DNA from: Allomyces arbusculus
Taxonomy: Eukaryota > Blastocladiomycota > Blastocladiomycetes > Blastocladiales > Blastocladiaceae
NCBI GenBank assembly: GCA_027604705.1
Contig: JADHYV010000002.1
Location: forward strand, 248,001 to 312,000
Length of the DNA: 64,000 bases
Direction: 5' to 3'
Translations under genes and position numbers: made by a program
Notes under the pieces: model-generated
What the model was told of the DNA's origin: nothing
Seen by the model: the letters and a program-made list of their open reading frames with translations, nothing else
Database searches by the model: none
In this document: positions 1 through 13,300 of the stretch, in pieces
How positions within the stretch are numbered: the stretch's first letter is position 1
How the letters are laid out: every line of letters begins with the position of its first letter

Positions 1-3000
1 AAACGGGGGCACCTGGCGTCCGGTCTTGCCGCGTCAGGTACTGGAGCTCAGTTGGCTCGCTTCTTAAATTTGTGATCTTTGCTCACGCTGCACCTTTCGA
101 GCGTTGTAGGCCATGGGTCATCAAAGTCGACGAGGACGACGACGCGCGCCGCGCCCGATATCTTGTCGGTTTGCGCCACGATCCCGACGCCGACCGCAAA
201 CGCACACACCAGAACAGATCGCGCTGCGCCATCACCGAGATCCAGACCCGCGCTACCCTCCTCCGTCTCCTCGTCGACGCTGCGTTCGCGCCAGATCCAG
301 CTTGTCATCTTCTGCGCGTCGCGCTATTTGCTCTTCTCGGCCATCGACGGTGTTCCGCGAGTGCCCGCGACACTGCCGCCGCGTTCAACTCTCGCACGGG
401 CCAACACGTGGCACCCGGCCGCTCTCCATCTCAACCTGAACCGGCTCGACGACGCGCGCTCCGTGCTCCGTGCCCGATTTCCCGAGATTGACGGTCAATG
501 GTGGGACCTCGCCATTGCCAAGGCACAATGGGCCATCGGGGACCTGGTCGCGGCCCAATCGTGGCTTCGCCAAGCCGTTGGTCCGCTGCTTCTCGATCTT
601 GACGTGTCCGGCATGCCGGCAACTGCATCCATCTCGCGCGTGCTCTCCACACGCGCGCTCCTCTCCGACTGGGGCATCGCCGCGGTCTCGTTCAAGTGCC
701 ACCTCGAGTACTTGGACCGCAACACGGCCGCTCTGTCAGAAACGCTCGCCGCATGGGAGCGCGCCATGCACGGCACACTTCACGTCGCGACCGCGACCCC
801 GCTGCTCTCGGATCGGGACACGATCACATTCCTCCGGCATCTCGTCACGGCGATTGCGCTCGACGACGCGGGGCGGCACGCGAGTGCGCGCGACCATTGG
901 TTTCTCATTTTCCCGTTTGCGTTCCGCGCGCCCGACCTCGACTTGCCGTCCCGCAGAGACTTGGGACCCGCCACTGACAACGACGCCGCGTCCGAGATTA
1001 ACCTTTCCGATCTATTGCGCAAACACGACATTCGACTTTGGCCCATCCCGACGGGCCTGCACAAGCACTGCAGCCTGCGTCTTGTGCACCATCTGCTCGC
1101 GACGTCGGTTGCGCAACACGCCTACGACACGCTGCTCGAATTTGTCGACCTGTACGACGTGCCCATGGCCCCGTTTGCATTCCTGCTCAGCAGTTTGGCT
1201 GTGTGTATCGGGAACGTCGATGCGGCCGCCGCGTTCGCAGCTACTTGGGCACGGACGTTGCGGCTCGAGGACGGGTGGAGCACCATGTGGGCGCCGATGC
1301 TCGGCGCGTGCACCGTGACCGAGGACGACGATCACCGATTTGCCATGGGTGGGCAGCGGATCGCCGCGGGGTTGCTCGAAGTGCAGGTGCTCGAGTCCGC
1401 CGCCATGTACCTGCGCGAACACGGCACGCTCGACGGGGTTGCGTTCCAAGTGACCCACTCGCAAACGCCGGCGTTTTTGCCGCACGCGACGGTCGCGGGC
1501 GGTGTCGACTTGATGGCCAAGTCGACCGACGTGATTGTGAGCGCCGGCACGCAGCTGAGCTTCAACCGCGACCATGCGTTTGCGTTTGCGAATGTCCTAG
1601 TAGATTGGCGCGCCGAGAATAACTTGCACGACCTCGACGACCCGGTCGTGCTCGCGAGTCTTGCCGTGGGCCACGGCACGATGCGGATGCTCGTCCTGTG
1701 GTTTGATATGGTACTCATTGTCGAGACCCGGCGCGCTGACGGTGACAGCAACGGCGCGACTAAGACGGTCGTAGTCGAGGCGCGGCCCTTGGTTTCTATC
1801 GTCGCCGACTATTGCCGGATCACTGGCTCGGCGCGCGACCGGCCGCGACTGCACATCATGCTCGAACGCAAGCACCAGTGGACCGACGCGATCGTCTCCA
1901 TTTCCGGGTCCTACCGGCCCGCCTCTGTGACGTCCGCCGCACCCGGACCGGGTGATTGCGACTGTGATGCCGATAACGACCAACCGTCGACCCCATTCTT
2001 CCTCGCCCTCAATCTCGCTCACCCGACGGCCGTCTTGCACCAGGCCACGACCCAGCCCCCGCTGGCCGCGTACCACGTCGAGTGCCTACTCGATCCGCCG
2101 CGCAACGTCTACATTGACGAGAGCCGCTTCGTAGCGTCAGCGTCGATGGCGCTCGCCGTGACGCACTCGTGGGAGCAGGACACGGCCACGGGCAAGAAGC
2201 GGTACAAGACGCACCTCTACGCGATCGACCGCGCGACCGCGACTTTCACTCCGATCGAAGTCTTCGTCAATCTCCGGCTCTGCCTTGTGTGCCGCGGCGA
2301 ATGGGCAATTGGCGTGATCGCCGGCGCACGACCGCAACTCGTGAAACTCGACCCGCAGAGCCGCGAAGTCGCACGCGCCGCGCTCCCGTCACTGACGCCC
2401 GTGCACAAGCGGTCGTCTGGAAGTGGTACGGCGTTGACCGACCGCGCGACCTCCGCGTCGACGTTGACGACCGACCCGTCCGCGGCCGCGACCCGCAGCG
2501 GCGGCACTGCTACGCGCGCGAACGCCTACACTGCGCTCTATTGGCGCCACGTGCACTGTGTCGTGTTTGTCGCGTTCAATTTGGTCGCTGTCTACGACGC
2601 TAATTCGCTCGCGCTGGTCCTGCAGCTCGAGTTTGACGGTGGGAATAACCCGAAACACGCGTTGCTCGAGTCGAATTTGGCCATGCCTGTCCAGGATGAC
2701 GAGTATGCGGTGCTGGCCTGTGGGAGGAACGTGTTTGTCCTGCACGCGCCGCGCGCGAGTCCGCTGGATGGGATGAGGTTGGTCGCGTACGTGCCGGTCC
2801 CGCACCTCGTGAATTTTTTGCATCTCGAGTATGAGAGTGAGGAGGAGGTACGAAGTCCGGATTCGGAAACGGCGTCGGATGAGCGCGTCGGTAGGGTGGT
2901 TTGGGCGGCGAATGCGGCCGCCCGGCGCGTCAAGTGGATGCATGTCTTGACGTACGGCAGCTCGCATAACCATTACCTGCGGTTCGCGCTCGATGGCGCG

Positions 3001-3258
3001 CAGGTCGAGGACCCAGACGGGGAAGCGGATGCCAATGTGGTTGGAAAGCCGAGGCTCGATAAGATGATGGTCTTGCACGGGTGGAGTGGGTGGGCTGTTG
3101 ACGTGCCGACCTTGTCCACCGCGGGAGCGACCCGCAGGGCCGAGTCAGGTCGGGCAGTGAAGGTGCCGAGTGGAGAGGATGCAGACTCGCGAGGCGGACT
3201 TGGGCGACTGGTAGCCGTGGCCGATGCATTTGGCGCGCATGTTCTAGACCCAACATAG
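1..3258 (+). CDS. Unrecognised large protein, 5' end outside the window
   Basis: I do not recognise this protein. A reading frame is open from 362 to the stop at 3256-3258. An ATG exists at 79 in that frame, but codon choice says the true coding path is different. Positions 1-36 end in CAG|gtactg, and a 73 bp intron (37-109, ending ttgtag) leads to an exon at 110-303 with strong GC3 coding character. A probable 58 bp intron (304-361) then restores the downstream frame, and the phases agree. The gene therefore begins left of the window. The first half is alpha-helical and TPR/PPR-like (Ala/Leu-rich pairs such as LNRLDDARSVLRARF). The second half, from about 1430, is beta-rich with repeated V-x-V and W segments and could be a propeller. 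It lies 178 bp before CEP120 on the same strand. Coding status is firm; the 5' splicing is inferred. Confidence 0.62.
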
Positions 3259-3436
3259 TTTTATGACGTCGCTGACACCATTGTGCTGCCCGGTTCCATT
3301 GTTGCAATTGTCTGTTGCAATCGTGTGGTCGTAACAATTAGGTTTTTGCTGCGGCCTGAAGTCAGCAGAACGCAGGTCATTGTTGCAAACTGATGGACCA
3401 GCTCAACCACCACCGACGAGCACGAAACTTAGCGCA

Positions 3437-6400
3437 ATGAGCAAGAGCGGGAAATATACGATAGTCGTCGCCGTAATTGAAGGCAAGTAGTATCGCAACG
3501 ACTGGGCCCAACCTGGGACCACGAAGCAATCGCCAACATCGATCACTTTCGGCCGACCCTGACCAACGCGACCGCCCCTCGCACCATAGGCCAGTACTTC
3601 CCCGTACGCCGCGGGACCACCACTTACGTGCAGTGCAAGTTCAACAGCGAATCGCTCGTCACCGACCCGGTCGCGCTCTCCACCGACGGCAAGCCCGTGT
3701 GGGACACGGAACTCGCATGGGACCTCGATGCGCGCGCGCTCCACCTGCTGCGCACTAAGCGTGTGCCTATCAAGCTTACCGTGTTCGCGCTCTCGCCGCA
3801 GGGCGCGCGGTCCGTGATTGGCCACCTCGTACTCGACTTGCGGACCGCGAGCACCTACCCGCCGCGCGACGAGTGGAGGCCATTGCTTGTGCACTCGACG
3901 CCCGGTGGAGCGACGGGACCAAAACTGGCCACAACGGGCGCGAGGCCCGAAATTAAGATCTCGTTTGGCGCGTGGCCGCAGGGCGCCGACCAGCCGCAGC
4001 AGACGCAGCCGCCGTCCGCGGCCGTCTCGCGGCCCGTCTCGGTGGCAAGCCGGTTTGCGGTGCTGTCGCCGGCAAGTAGCCCGCCACGGCTACGGCCGGC
4101 ACGCACGTTGACGGCGCCTGGGCGCGTGTCGGAGCCGCCGTCGTTTCTCAAGGACCCGCCGGATTTCCCTCTCGATGGCACATTTCATCATACGACTATT
4201 GCCCACCTGGACGGACTCGACCGGCACGCGCTCGACGCCGATATTACTATTGGGCCGGACGGGCGGTACCACGTTGGCGGCGGTGGCGGTGGGGGCGGCG
4301 GAGGAGGTGGGGATGGGGGTACCGGTGCTATTGGCAACGGTCATCGCGAGACCACCACTGACGGGGAACGGTCATTCCGCGTGGCGATTTCGCTGCTCGG
4401 TGTGCGCGATCTACACCTGCTCTCGATTCTGCCGAGCGCAGCGAAGAAGACGTCTGCGACGGCAAACGGCACGAGCGACGGCGACTTCAACGAGCGCGCA
4501 CCCGACGCCGAACCTGTTTCGACTGTGCAGCCAGAGAAGGGCTACTTTCTCCTGCTACGATTGCTCGGCAACGAGCTGCGCACGCAGTCCTTCACGGACC
4601 CGCACCACCCAATCTTCCCGCCTGAAACTCTCACGCTCGATCTGTGCACGACCACCGACAAGATTGTGCATTTCCTGCGCGGTATCGACCGTCTGCCGAT
4701 CTACCTCTGCTACGACGACAAGGTGCTCGGCGCCGCGTCGTTTGATATTCTCGGCCTGCTGCGATCGCGGTCCGACGGTGCGGGTGGTGGGGGTAGCGAC
4801 AACGAGGACGCCGACGAGCCGAACCAGACGTTGCCGCCTGATGCGATTGTCGAGAAGCTGAATCGCAGCCAGACGCTCGATTTGGATATTTACGAGGAGG
4901 CCGCGCACGGGATCAAGTTGACGAAACGGCCGATGATGACCGTGCTCCTGTCGCTGACGGAGATTCCGAGCCATGTGTCGGCGCCGATTGATGTGGGCGC
5001 GCCGCTGGCGGACCCGGCGCTCGTCCCGACGCACTTACCGTCAGCAATCACGGAACTGATTCACGAGCATCAAGCACGACCGCACTCGCAGCTGCAGCAG
5101 TCGCTCGACCCGCCGCGCGCCATGCCCACGAATGCCTCTCCCGCCTCCACCGCGTCTCCCGCTCATCCCACCACCGCAGTCACCCTTCCACCTGCGGTCC
5201 CGACGGGCCCGACCGCGTGGCACCAGTACCGGTTCTCGATCGACATCAAGGCGATCCGCGACCTGCAGGGCCCCTACAAGTCGGCCAACGTCGTCTTCAA
5301 GTACACCTACGCCCCCTTTGGCACGCGCGCGCCCTTCATCTCGCAACCGCCCGTGCAAATTCTGCGCGGGTCCGGAGACGTGCAGCTTACAACTGCGTTT
5401 TGCGCATACGAGTTTGTCATGGCGCCGCCGCGTCTGCGCGTCTTCCTCGACGCTGTCCCGCTCGAAATCTTGGCCGTGCACAAAGACCCGTTTGCGCGCG
5501 ACGCCTGGCTCGGAACGGCGCTCGTGCACTTGAGCCGCGTCCTCGACCAGCCGTCGCGGAAGACGGAGACCAAGTCAGGGCAGCCGCTGACGGCGCAGGT
5601 TGTCGACCAGTGGGTCAATGTCATGCTGCCAGCGGCACAGCAGGGGGGTGCGCCGACCAAGGTCGCGGAAGTGCGGCTTGTCCTGTGTCTCGAGGACTTT
5701 GGCGCAATCGAGGAACAGCTTGGCGTGGGCTTGCCCGACGCATTTACGAATACGATCACGTTGCCGCCAAGTGTCACGGTGGGAGCGATCGAGCCGCCGG
5801 CCGCGAATGGACACGACGATGTGGCGCACAGGGCGAGGGCAGCGACGTCGCCGGTCGTCGTCGCGTCCCAGCCGCCTGCTGCATCAGTACCTGCTCCCGC
5901 GCTCCCGCCATCGGCGCCGTTCACCTCGGCTCACGCAAGCACCGCACCCGTGCCGACCGCCGTGTCCGCCGCAGTGTCTGCGCCGGCACCCAATTTCGCC
6001 GGCACAGTTCCGCCCGCACCTATTATCAACGAGCAGCTCCTCTGGGACGCGGCGCGGCACCAAATCGAGGAATGGAAGCGCCGGCAAGAGGAGCGGATCG
6101 AGGCCGACTTGCGTGCGCGCGAGGACCACGCGATGCGCGAGCTCGAGCGCACCATGCGCGACCGCGAGACCGCGTTCGAGCGCAAAGTCACCGAATTCCG
6201 CGACCTCGAGGCACAGCTCGAGCGGTTACTGGCCGACATGGAGCGGCGCGAGCAGGCGCTTGAGCGCGAGGAGCAGGCCGTGTTTGACCGTCGCGTCGAG
6301 CTCGAGCGCGAGTTCGAAGCCAAGTGCAGTAAAGTCGAGGAGGCAGCGCGGAAATTAGACGCTGATGCGCGGCACCGGATAGAGTTGGATCACGCGCGCG

Positions 6401-7239
6401 TGGCCGAGCTCGAAAGGCAAAAGGCGGTGCTCGTCAAGGAACGGGACGACTGGGAGGCCAAATACCGGCGATTGGACGAGGCGTTTTTCGAGTTCAAAAA
6501 TGCGAGCCTGGTCGCTAGTAAGGGCGGGCCGGACGTTCAGGACCTGCAGGCGCAGCTGAGGAAGACGAGCGACGAGCTTGTGCAGGCCGAGAAGCGCGTC
6601 GTGCTGTATCGCAAGCAGCGCGCGCACTTCAAGCAGCAGTGGCTCAAGACGCTTGCCGACTTTGTGCAGTTCAAGAAGGACACTGAGCAGCAGCACCAGG
6701 CGTTTTCCGCGACCATGCCGCTGCCGCAGCGCGACGGAGCTGGGTTGAGCAAGACGGCGTCGCCCGTGAAGGGCCGCACACTGGCGCCCGCCGTCGTTGT
6801 CGACACAGCCCCTGTATCCGCTGCACCACCACTACCCATGCCCGTGTCGACGGCCATGCCGTCGGTGTCGGTGACCAAGGACGAACAAATTGCTAAGGCC
6901 GAAGAGGAAATGCGGGCGCTGCGGCACCAGATTGAAGAGATCAAGGCCGCGCAGGAAGCGTTCCAAAAGTCGATTCTGGTCTCCTCGGGCTCGGTTCTTG
7001 GGCCGGGCGCCGGTACGACCGCAGGCGCGATAGCGGGCGCGGCAGCATTTCCAGCACCGACTGCATCCGGCATGGATCACGCTCCTTCACGCGCGTCCAT
7101 CCCGTCGCAGAACTTGGCGCAGCTCGAGCTGGCTGTGCAAGAGCGCGATTTGCTGCTCAAATCGGGCGTCTACACTCCGCACGACGAACTGATTCGCCAA
7201 CTGAACGCTCGAATCGACATGCTCTCCAAAGGTGCCTGA
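3437..7239 (+). CDS. CEP120: Centrosomal/basal-body protein CEP120
   Basis: Predicted CEP120, a C2-domain and coiled-coil protein needed for centriole elongation and basal-body maturation. Exons are 3437-3482 and 3590-7239 (1,231 aa; animal CEP120 is about 990). The short first exon reads MSKSGKYTIVVAVIEG, and exon 2 continues QYFPVRRGTTTYVQCKF, aligning without a gap to the start of animal CEP120 (EGRHFPKRPKHMLIVEAKF). Next come the family motifs TELAWDLDARALH and GHLVLDLRTA (first C2, about residues 1-135). A second C2-like block spans about 275-405. The third C2 is about 557-667, with SIDIKAIRDLQGPYKSANVVFKY. A long coiled coil runs about 835-1055, with a shorter helix at the C-terminus. 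A Gly run at 4276-4318 and Pro/Ala-rich linkers explain the extra length. The intron is GC-AG. It converges on the Mms22-like gene with 101 bp between stops. Identity is confident. Confidence 0.92.
3483..3589 (+). other. GC-AG intron of CEP120
   Basis: The 107 bp intron starts with GCAAGT after GAAG and ends in ccatag. No GT donor nearby gives the right phase. The GC donor does, and it joins two halves of a conserved CEP120 segment with no gain or loss of residues. AG|GCAAGT is the known consensus for GC-AG introns. Confidence 0.8.
4276..4318 (+). repeat. Glycine-codon run (GGN repeat) in CEP120
   Basis: A GGC/GGT/GGG/GGA run encodes about ten consecutive glycines in the linker between the first and second C2 domains of CEP120. 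The codons are mixed, so it is not a pure microsatellite. Confidence 0.85.
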
Positions 7240-7340
7240 GGGGGTGGCACGGCTTTGGCCTCGCTGCAGCAGCACCCACTCATCTATTTATTGTCCATCG
7301 AAATGGAAACCCAGATTTGCACCCTCTGCATGTATTTGTT

Positions 7341-10300
7341 TTACCAAAACACGTCGTCAGTGAGCGCCTGCCCAGTCGGCTGCATATAGCATTCGTGCCA
7401 AAGACTAGCAAAAGGCGGGTAACGCTCCTCGAGCAGTGCTTCGAATGCGCGCGACGGTCCCAGGACCCGGCGCAGCTCGTCGTCGTGAATGAAGCACGCG
7501 ACCCAAAACTGCATCACGCTCCGAAACAGGTCGTTTGTGGCCTACCATTCCCGTCGTCACTATCGTTAGTTCCAACCACACTTGCGAGCCAGGCGTGAAA
7601 ATTTTCCACCGTACCTCGATTCGCGATGGGGCATGGTGGGAATCTTGCTCAACGGCCCAGCCCGGAGGCGGGACACGTCGCAGGATCGTTGAGTCGCGCA
7701 ACAGCTGTAAGTCGGCGCGCCAGGTATTGACGTCCTCGTCGTTGTTGAGCCACGGGATGCCGCACAGCTGGCCAAGTTGGTCCACGGCGAACGGGAACAG
7801 GAGTCGGGCCATAGTCACGGCTGGATGCGACGGCGCGTGCGGGAACGCGTGGGGTACAGCATCGACGTCGGCTCGTGCGAGCAGTAACGCGACTAAGCGC
7901 CAAATGGATGCGGAAATGACACGACCGCCGTGTGACCGACCCTACAGGTTAAGAAGCGTTTGAATTCGAGCGAGGGCCGCGACGGTAGGAAAGGCACGAG
8001 GACGCACCCGCAGCACGACCGCGATTAGGTCCATCAACCCAAACAGACAGTCGAGCTCTGCCAGGCACCAGCAGGTTCCCAACCGCGCGTATGTGTCGAC
8101 CATGAGCTCCAAAACGTGCGCCACAGACGGCCAATCGCGCACGTGTTGCACGAGATGCTCGACGAGGACTTGCCGCACAATCAATTCACGGACGCGGCTG
8201 TGGTACCTGCATCCCGTGCACATAGACGAGAACCCTCGGTACTTGCTGGGAACCACAGCGTGCACTGGGACCACACCACCAGCCGTGGACGCTGGGACCA
8301 CAGATCGCAACACGCGAGCAACATCGTCGCGGCTCGCCGACCGCCAAAACCGCTGAAACTGGTTCAGCAGCATCGACTGGTCGGTGCGACTCAGCTGCGT
8401 CGATGAAGGTGCCGCAGTGGGCGGCTCCCAGGAGCGGAAGAGCCGGATCATGGCGTCGACGGGTGAACGCGCCACGCTCGCCTCGCGATGCAGCGCGTGA
8501 AAACGGTCCGGGAGCGGGTGGCCGCCGAGCTCGGCCTCAAACGCGACTTGCAGAATCAGGTCGTGGATATGGTTGACGTTGTCATTCTAATCCAAGCAAG
8601 TCAGCCCGGACCAGCGAGGCAGCCTGGAACAGAGCAATCCCATGTACCGGAAATTGGCTCGAGAGGCCCATGAGTGTCTCCAAGTGTGGAAGGAGCCGAA
8701 ACACGTTGGCCCGGTACCCGACACGGTGCGAGCGGAAGTAATGAGTGATTCCAGCAAACAGGTCTGCGGCGCGGCGTTGAACGTGAGAAAACAGGAAGGA
8801 GAACGAATCTGAGCAGGATGACGATGTGTGCACCTTGAATGACGGCGCCACGGGGGCGAGCAAATGACAACGCATCGACCCCCTCGCACATGCCCAAGAG
8901 CGAGGTCGAGCTGCGGTGCTTGACCAAGTCTTGCAACAACCGCGAAGAAATGAGGCCCGAATCGCAAAAGATCGCGAGCCCGAGTGCCTCGGTCATCTTG
9001 TGATCGCTCAGCTACACATCAGAGAATGGTCAAGTCGACTCATTCAACAGTGCCGCGAACAATGAGGAAACGAACCTTCACGCCAAAACGAAGAAGGTCG
9101 CTTATTATGATCATGGTTCGGATTGCGCGGTCAGACAACGGAATCTTGGTAGACGGCCAGCGAATAGACGTGTAGCGGTGATCTACGCGCCGGTCGGCCT
9201 CGTGCGGGTTTCCGTGGTGGAGAAGGCTCACGGCCATGGCGCTGAGTTGGATCGCTCGTCGGAATAGTGTCGCACTGGCGTCGCTTGGAGCTGCGAGGAG
9301 TGTAAACGCGGCCTCAGCGTCGCGGGTGCTGATGTAGAACTGCTGCGACACGACGTGAGTTTCGAGCAGGTCAAGGACCGGCAGCACCAGGAGCGACAAC
9401 TAGAAATACCAGCAAGGAGGCAATCGTCAATTCCAAGCACCGCATAAGATTCACAAAGCTCAGTACCTTGGCTAGAAACGAGTTCTCGGCCTCAGCCACG
9501 GCCTCCAGGAGGTTGTAGTCGTCGAGCATCAGGTCGTCCCACGAGTTCTGCGTCTCGCGGTCGGGCTCTGCTGCAGCTGCATTTGCACCATAGCCCATGA
9601 CGGCGAGCGGAGCCGAATCGGCCATGGGCACCACGTGCCGCGACAAGACTTGGTGGACCATGCCGAGCACTTCGAGCCGGATCGCGACCGGCATGTGCGG
9701 CTGCAAGAGCGTGCCGAGCGACGAAAACGTGGCGAAAAACGCGTCCTCGACCAGCGGTGCATGTTGCGCACACAGCGCACCAGCGACCTTAAGCATCGCC
9801 GTCAGAATTCGCGTATCCGACGACAAGGATATCGCGCCGATGCGGCCCACGACGAATTGGAACAGACTCCGCACACCAGAGGCGTCACCCAGCGCGTAGA
9901 ATTGCGCGAGGTCCGGCAGTAGGTCAAGCAGTGTCGGCGTGACGTCGAGCCGCGCGAGGAACTTGGAAATGTCCATGGCCGACCGGACAAAGAGAGCGAG
10001 GGAGCGAGCAAGCGCCGTCGTCGATAGGCCGGCGAGTGACGTTGGGAGCAGACGCAGCACAAAGGTCTTGCGTGTCGCGTCGTCGAGCAAGTCCACAAGG
10101 TGGAGAAAGCGGACAGCGTCGTCGTCTTCTTGCCGCACTGCGGTAGCGAGCGGCGAGCACAGCTCCATCAGTGGGCGGGTCGTCTGCGCGCGAGGATGCG
10201 GGACGCTCGCGTGATAGTAATCGCGAAGCAGCAGCAGGACATCGTGTCGGACCGGCCACGCATGGTGATCAATCAGGTCAAACACGCGCGCAAACATCGT

Positions 10301-13300
10301 CGCGACCTTGCTTTGATCGCGAGTGAGCTCCGTGAGCAGGTCAATCACAATATCCCACGCGACGATGGTCCTTTGGTCCGAAACGAGCTGCACCGCTTGC
10401 TGCAGGTAGAACACAAAGGTCCACGTCTGGTCCGGCGACAAGAGATCGGCGAACTGACCAACGACGGCGTCGCCCGCCACGTCCTGGTTCTGTAACGACA
10501 GGTGCAGCGCGAGCACGGCCAAGAATACGTCACCGAGCTGCGTCGCAGCAGGATCAGGCGTGTGGTCGAGAAGCTGGCGAAGAAATCGCAATGTAACCGA
10601 GTCGGTCAGGTTCTCGAGCTGGGATTGCCACAGCACCATCCACCCGCGAGCAATCAGAAATGGAATTCGAAAACCTCGAGCTGCCACGCCGCTGGCTTCG
10701 CCAAACCGACCGTCGACCCGCGTGCATAGGTCGAGAATCGAGTTGCGAATGGCTTGGCGGGACGTTGCGCCGTCGCGTGGAAACTGGACCTGCAAGTACC
10801 AAGTGACGAAGAGAAGAAGCGAGCTGGGCAGCTCATTGAACGCGATGCGCTGCTCAAATTCCTCCAAAATCACGTCGATCTGTTCTGCAAACAGATCCAC
10901 GTCGAGTGGCAGGCCAAAGACGGTCGGGAACTCGACATCGGTCCCAAACGTGTCGCGAGAGAGGACGACCGACGCGCAAAACGCCAGCGAGTCCGGTGCG
11001 ACACGAAGCGCCGAGGCAGGGCATTGGAACGTTGACGAGCGGGATCCCGTCACATAGACGACCTCGTCCTTTTTCTGTCGGCGCAAAATCGGCCGCGAAG
11101 GCGGTACAACGCTTGCGGGCGGCGAGTGCAATCGACCAGGTCGCGATGCTGGATCTTGCGGCGGCGGCCACGACAGCGCAGCGTCGTCACCGGAAGGAAA
11201 TGATTCGAACATGGGAGAGCTACCAGAATCAGCAAAACTCGGGCTGCGGTCCAGCTGAAAATCATGGAAAGGGATGCGCGCGAGAGCAGAAGCTGAGCGC
11301 GTTTCTTTAGGCGAGGTGAGGGCGTCGCGGACAACGTGGATAGCGCGGGCAGGCTTTCGTCGTGATCTTGGTCGCGATGCAAGACCTTGCTCGGCTGGAC
11401 GCGGCGTACGGCGCGGAGCCGCTGCAGACGCTGAGCTTAGTGCAGTGGGCGCTTGGGGCCGACGTGTACCACTCGGTCGCGCATCATCCACCCACTGCAG
11501 CACCGCGTCGTTGGCCGACTTCGCTTCGGCCCTTGCCGATCGCAGCGCATCGCGCACGTCCGCGTCGACGACCAAGTACTTGCACGCCATGTTGCCGTAG
11601 AGCGACCTCGCTCGCATCCCATCTGGTGCTCGCGTCGCAACCGTTTGAAGCCGGCGCGCAGCGATGCGCAGAAATAGCGGCGCGTCAGAATCACCGGTAG
11701 CTGCCGACACGAGAGCAAATGCCAATGGGGTCGCGACCGAGTCCACCGAGCGATTTCGCGTCGAGTCGCGCCGAGGGGGCGCGCCACGAATGACCATGCG
11801 GTCAAAGAGCTCCCTGGTATCTTCACGCAGCTTGCGTCGTCGGTTCATGACCACAGCGACCGACTTGGGCCCACGAGCTCGTCGTCGGTCGAGCAGCGGA
11901 GGCGGTGGTGGCAAGTCCAAGTCAGCAAGCGGATCATCGGCGGCCGAAATATTGGGCGCTGCGACAGGTGACGACGCAATGACGATCGGTGACGGTGGGC
12001 GAGGCGAGCCAGCACGGGGGCCCAAGAACGGCAATGGCGAGACCGGGCGAGAAAGAGACGGCAAATCCAGATTGAGTGGAGATGATGGTGGCACGTGCAT
12101 ACTGGCGCCAACGTCGGGAGTCGGTTGCGGAATTTGTGAGCCCAGCACGCTCAGCGCGACAAAGTCGTCGTCCAGGTCGGCGGCCTGGCCCGTTGATCGC
12201 TCGTGCGCCTTGAGGTGCACAAAGTCGCCGTACTTTTCAAAAAGGCCTACAATCCTGGTACGAGCCTGGTCTTTGGTCCGTCGTCGGTGACGACCGCCAA
12301 ACGTATCGTCCTCGCCGAGCTCCGCGGCCGGTGGCGGTGGTGGTGGGGCTGGTGCGGGGATTCGTGGCGTGGCATCGGCGATATCATCCCGCTCGTCGTC
12401 AAAGAGATCGCCGCGTCGCTGTATGCGGTCGAAATAGCCGTCTCCTGGTGGGTCGCTTGGGAGCTCGGCGGCAGAAGGCGGCGACACAGATCGCCGTGGT
12501 GGCGAGCTGTCGCGAGCGATCGGCGGCGTGCTCGGAACGAGATCCCAATCGACAGCAGCAAAAAATGGCGTTCTGAACTGGCCGGGCGACGAGTCCGCTT
12601 GAGTATTACCAGCGGGATATGATCCCCAAATCGCACTTTGCGCGGGCGAGCCGATGGCGACTGGTGGTGGGTCTGGGGGCCGGTCAAAGTCAGGAACTAC
12701 AGAGGTCGACGGCCCCGAAAGCACTGCCTGCTCAATCACCTCGCCGAGCCCTTGACTGACGGGAGCGTGACCGGCCTCCACAAACGGCAGGATTGGCGAG
12801 AGAGCTGGCGCGAGAGAAGCGAGCGGGACGGAATCACGGCCACCGACGCCCGTGAGCGGCGCGCTTGGTTCGTCGTCGAGATCAGAGAGGTCAGAATCGC
12901 TTGCATCAACGACGGGAACGGTCTTGAGCCGCTTGCGCTTGCGAATTGCGGCAGGATCATCCGAGTCACTCGTGTTCCCGGCGCCATTGAGTTGCGCGTC
13001 GGGCGCGTCAAATGCCCAAATGTCGGTGTCTGGCGCTGCACGTTCGGGAAGCTGCTTGGGTTCACCAGGTGGAGCGAGCGAGCCCGGCTCATGACCCGGT
13101 CGTGACCCCGCGCCGCTTGTCGTCGGCCCGACAGGCTTCGGCACGCGCAATGTAATTGACAACGAAGGACCGTCAGGGCCACGATCCTCGTCAGCACGGT
13201 CAGCGCGTCGCCGCTTACGACTCTTGGCCTTGCCCTTGGGTTTGCTGCGTGCACTCGCACTTTCGGCGGCAGGCTCTCGCAGCGGAGACGATCCGGGAAT

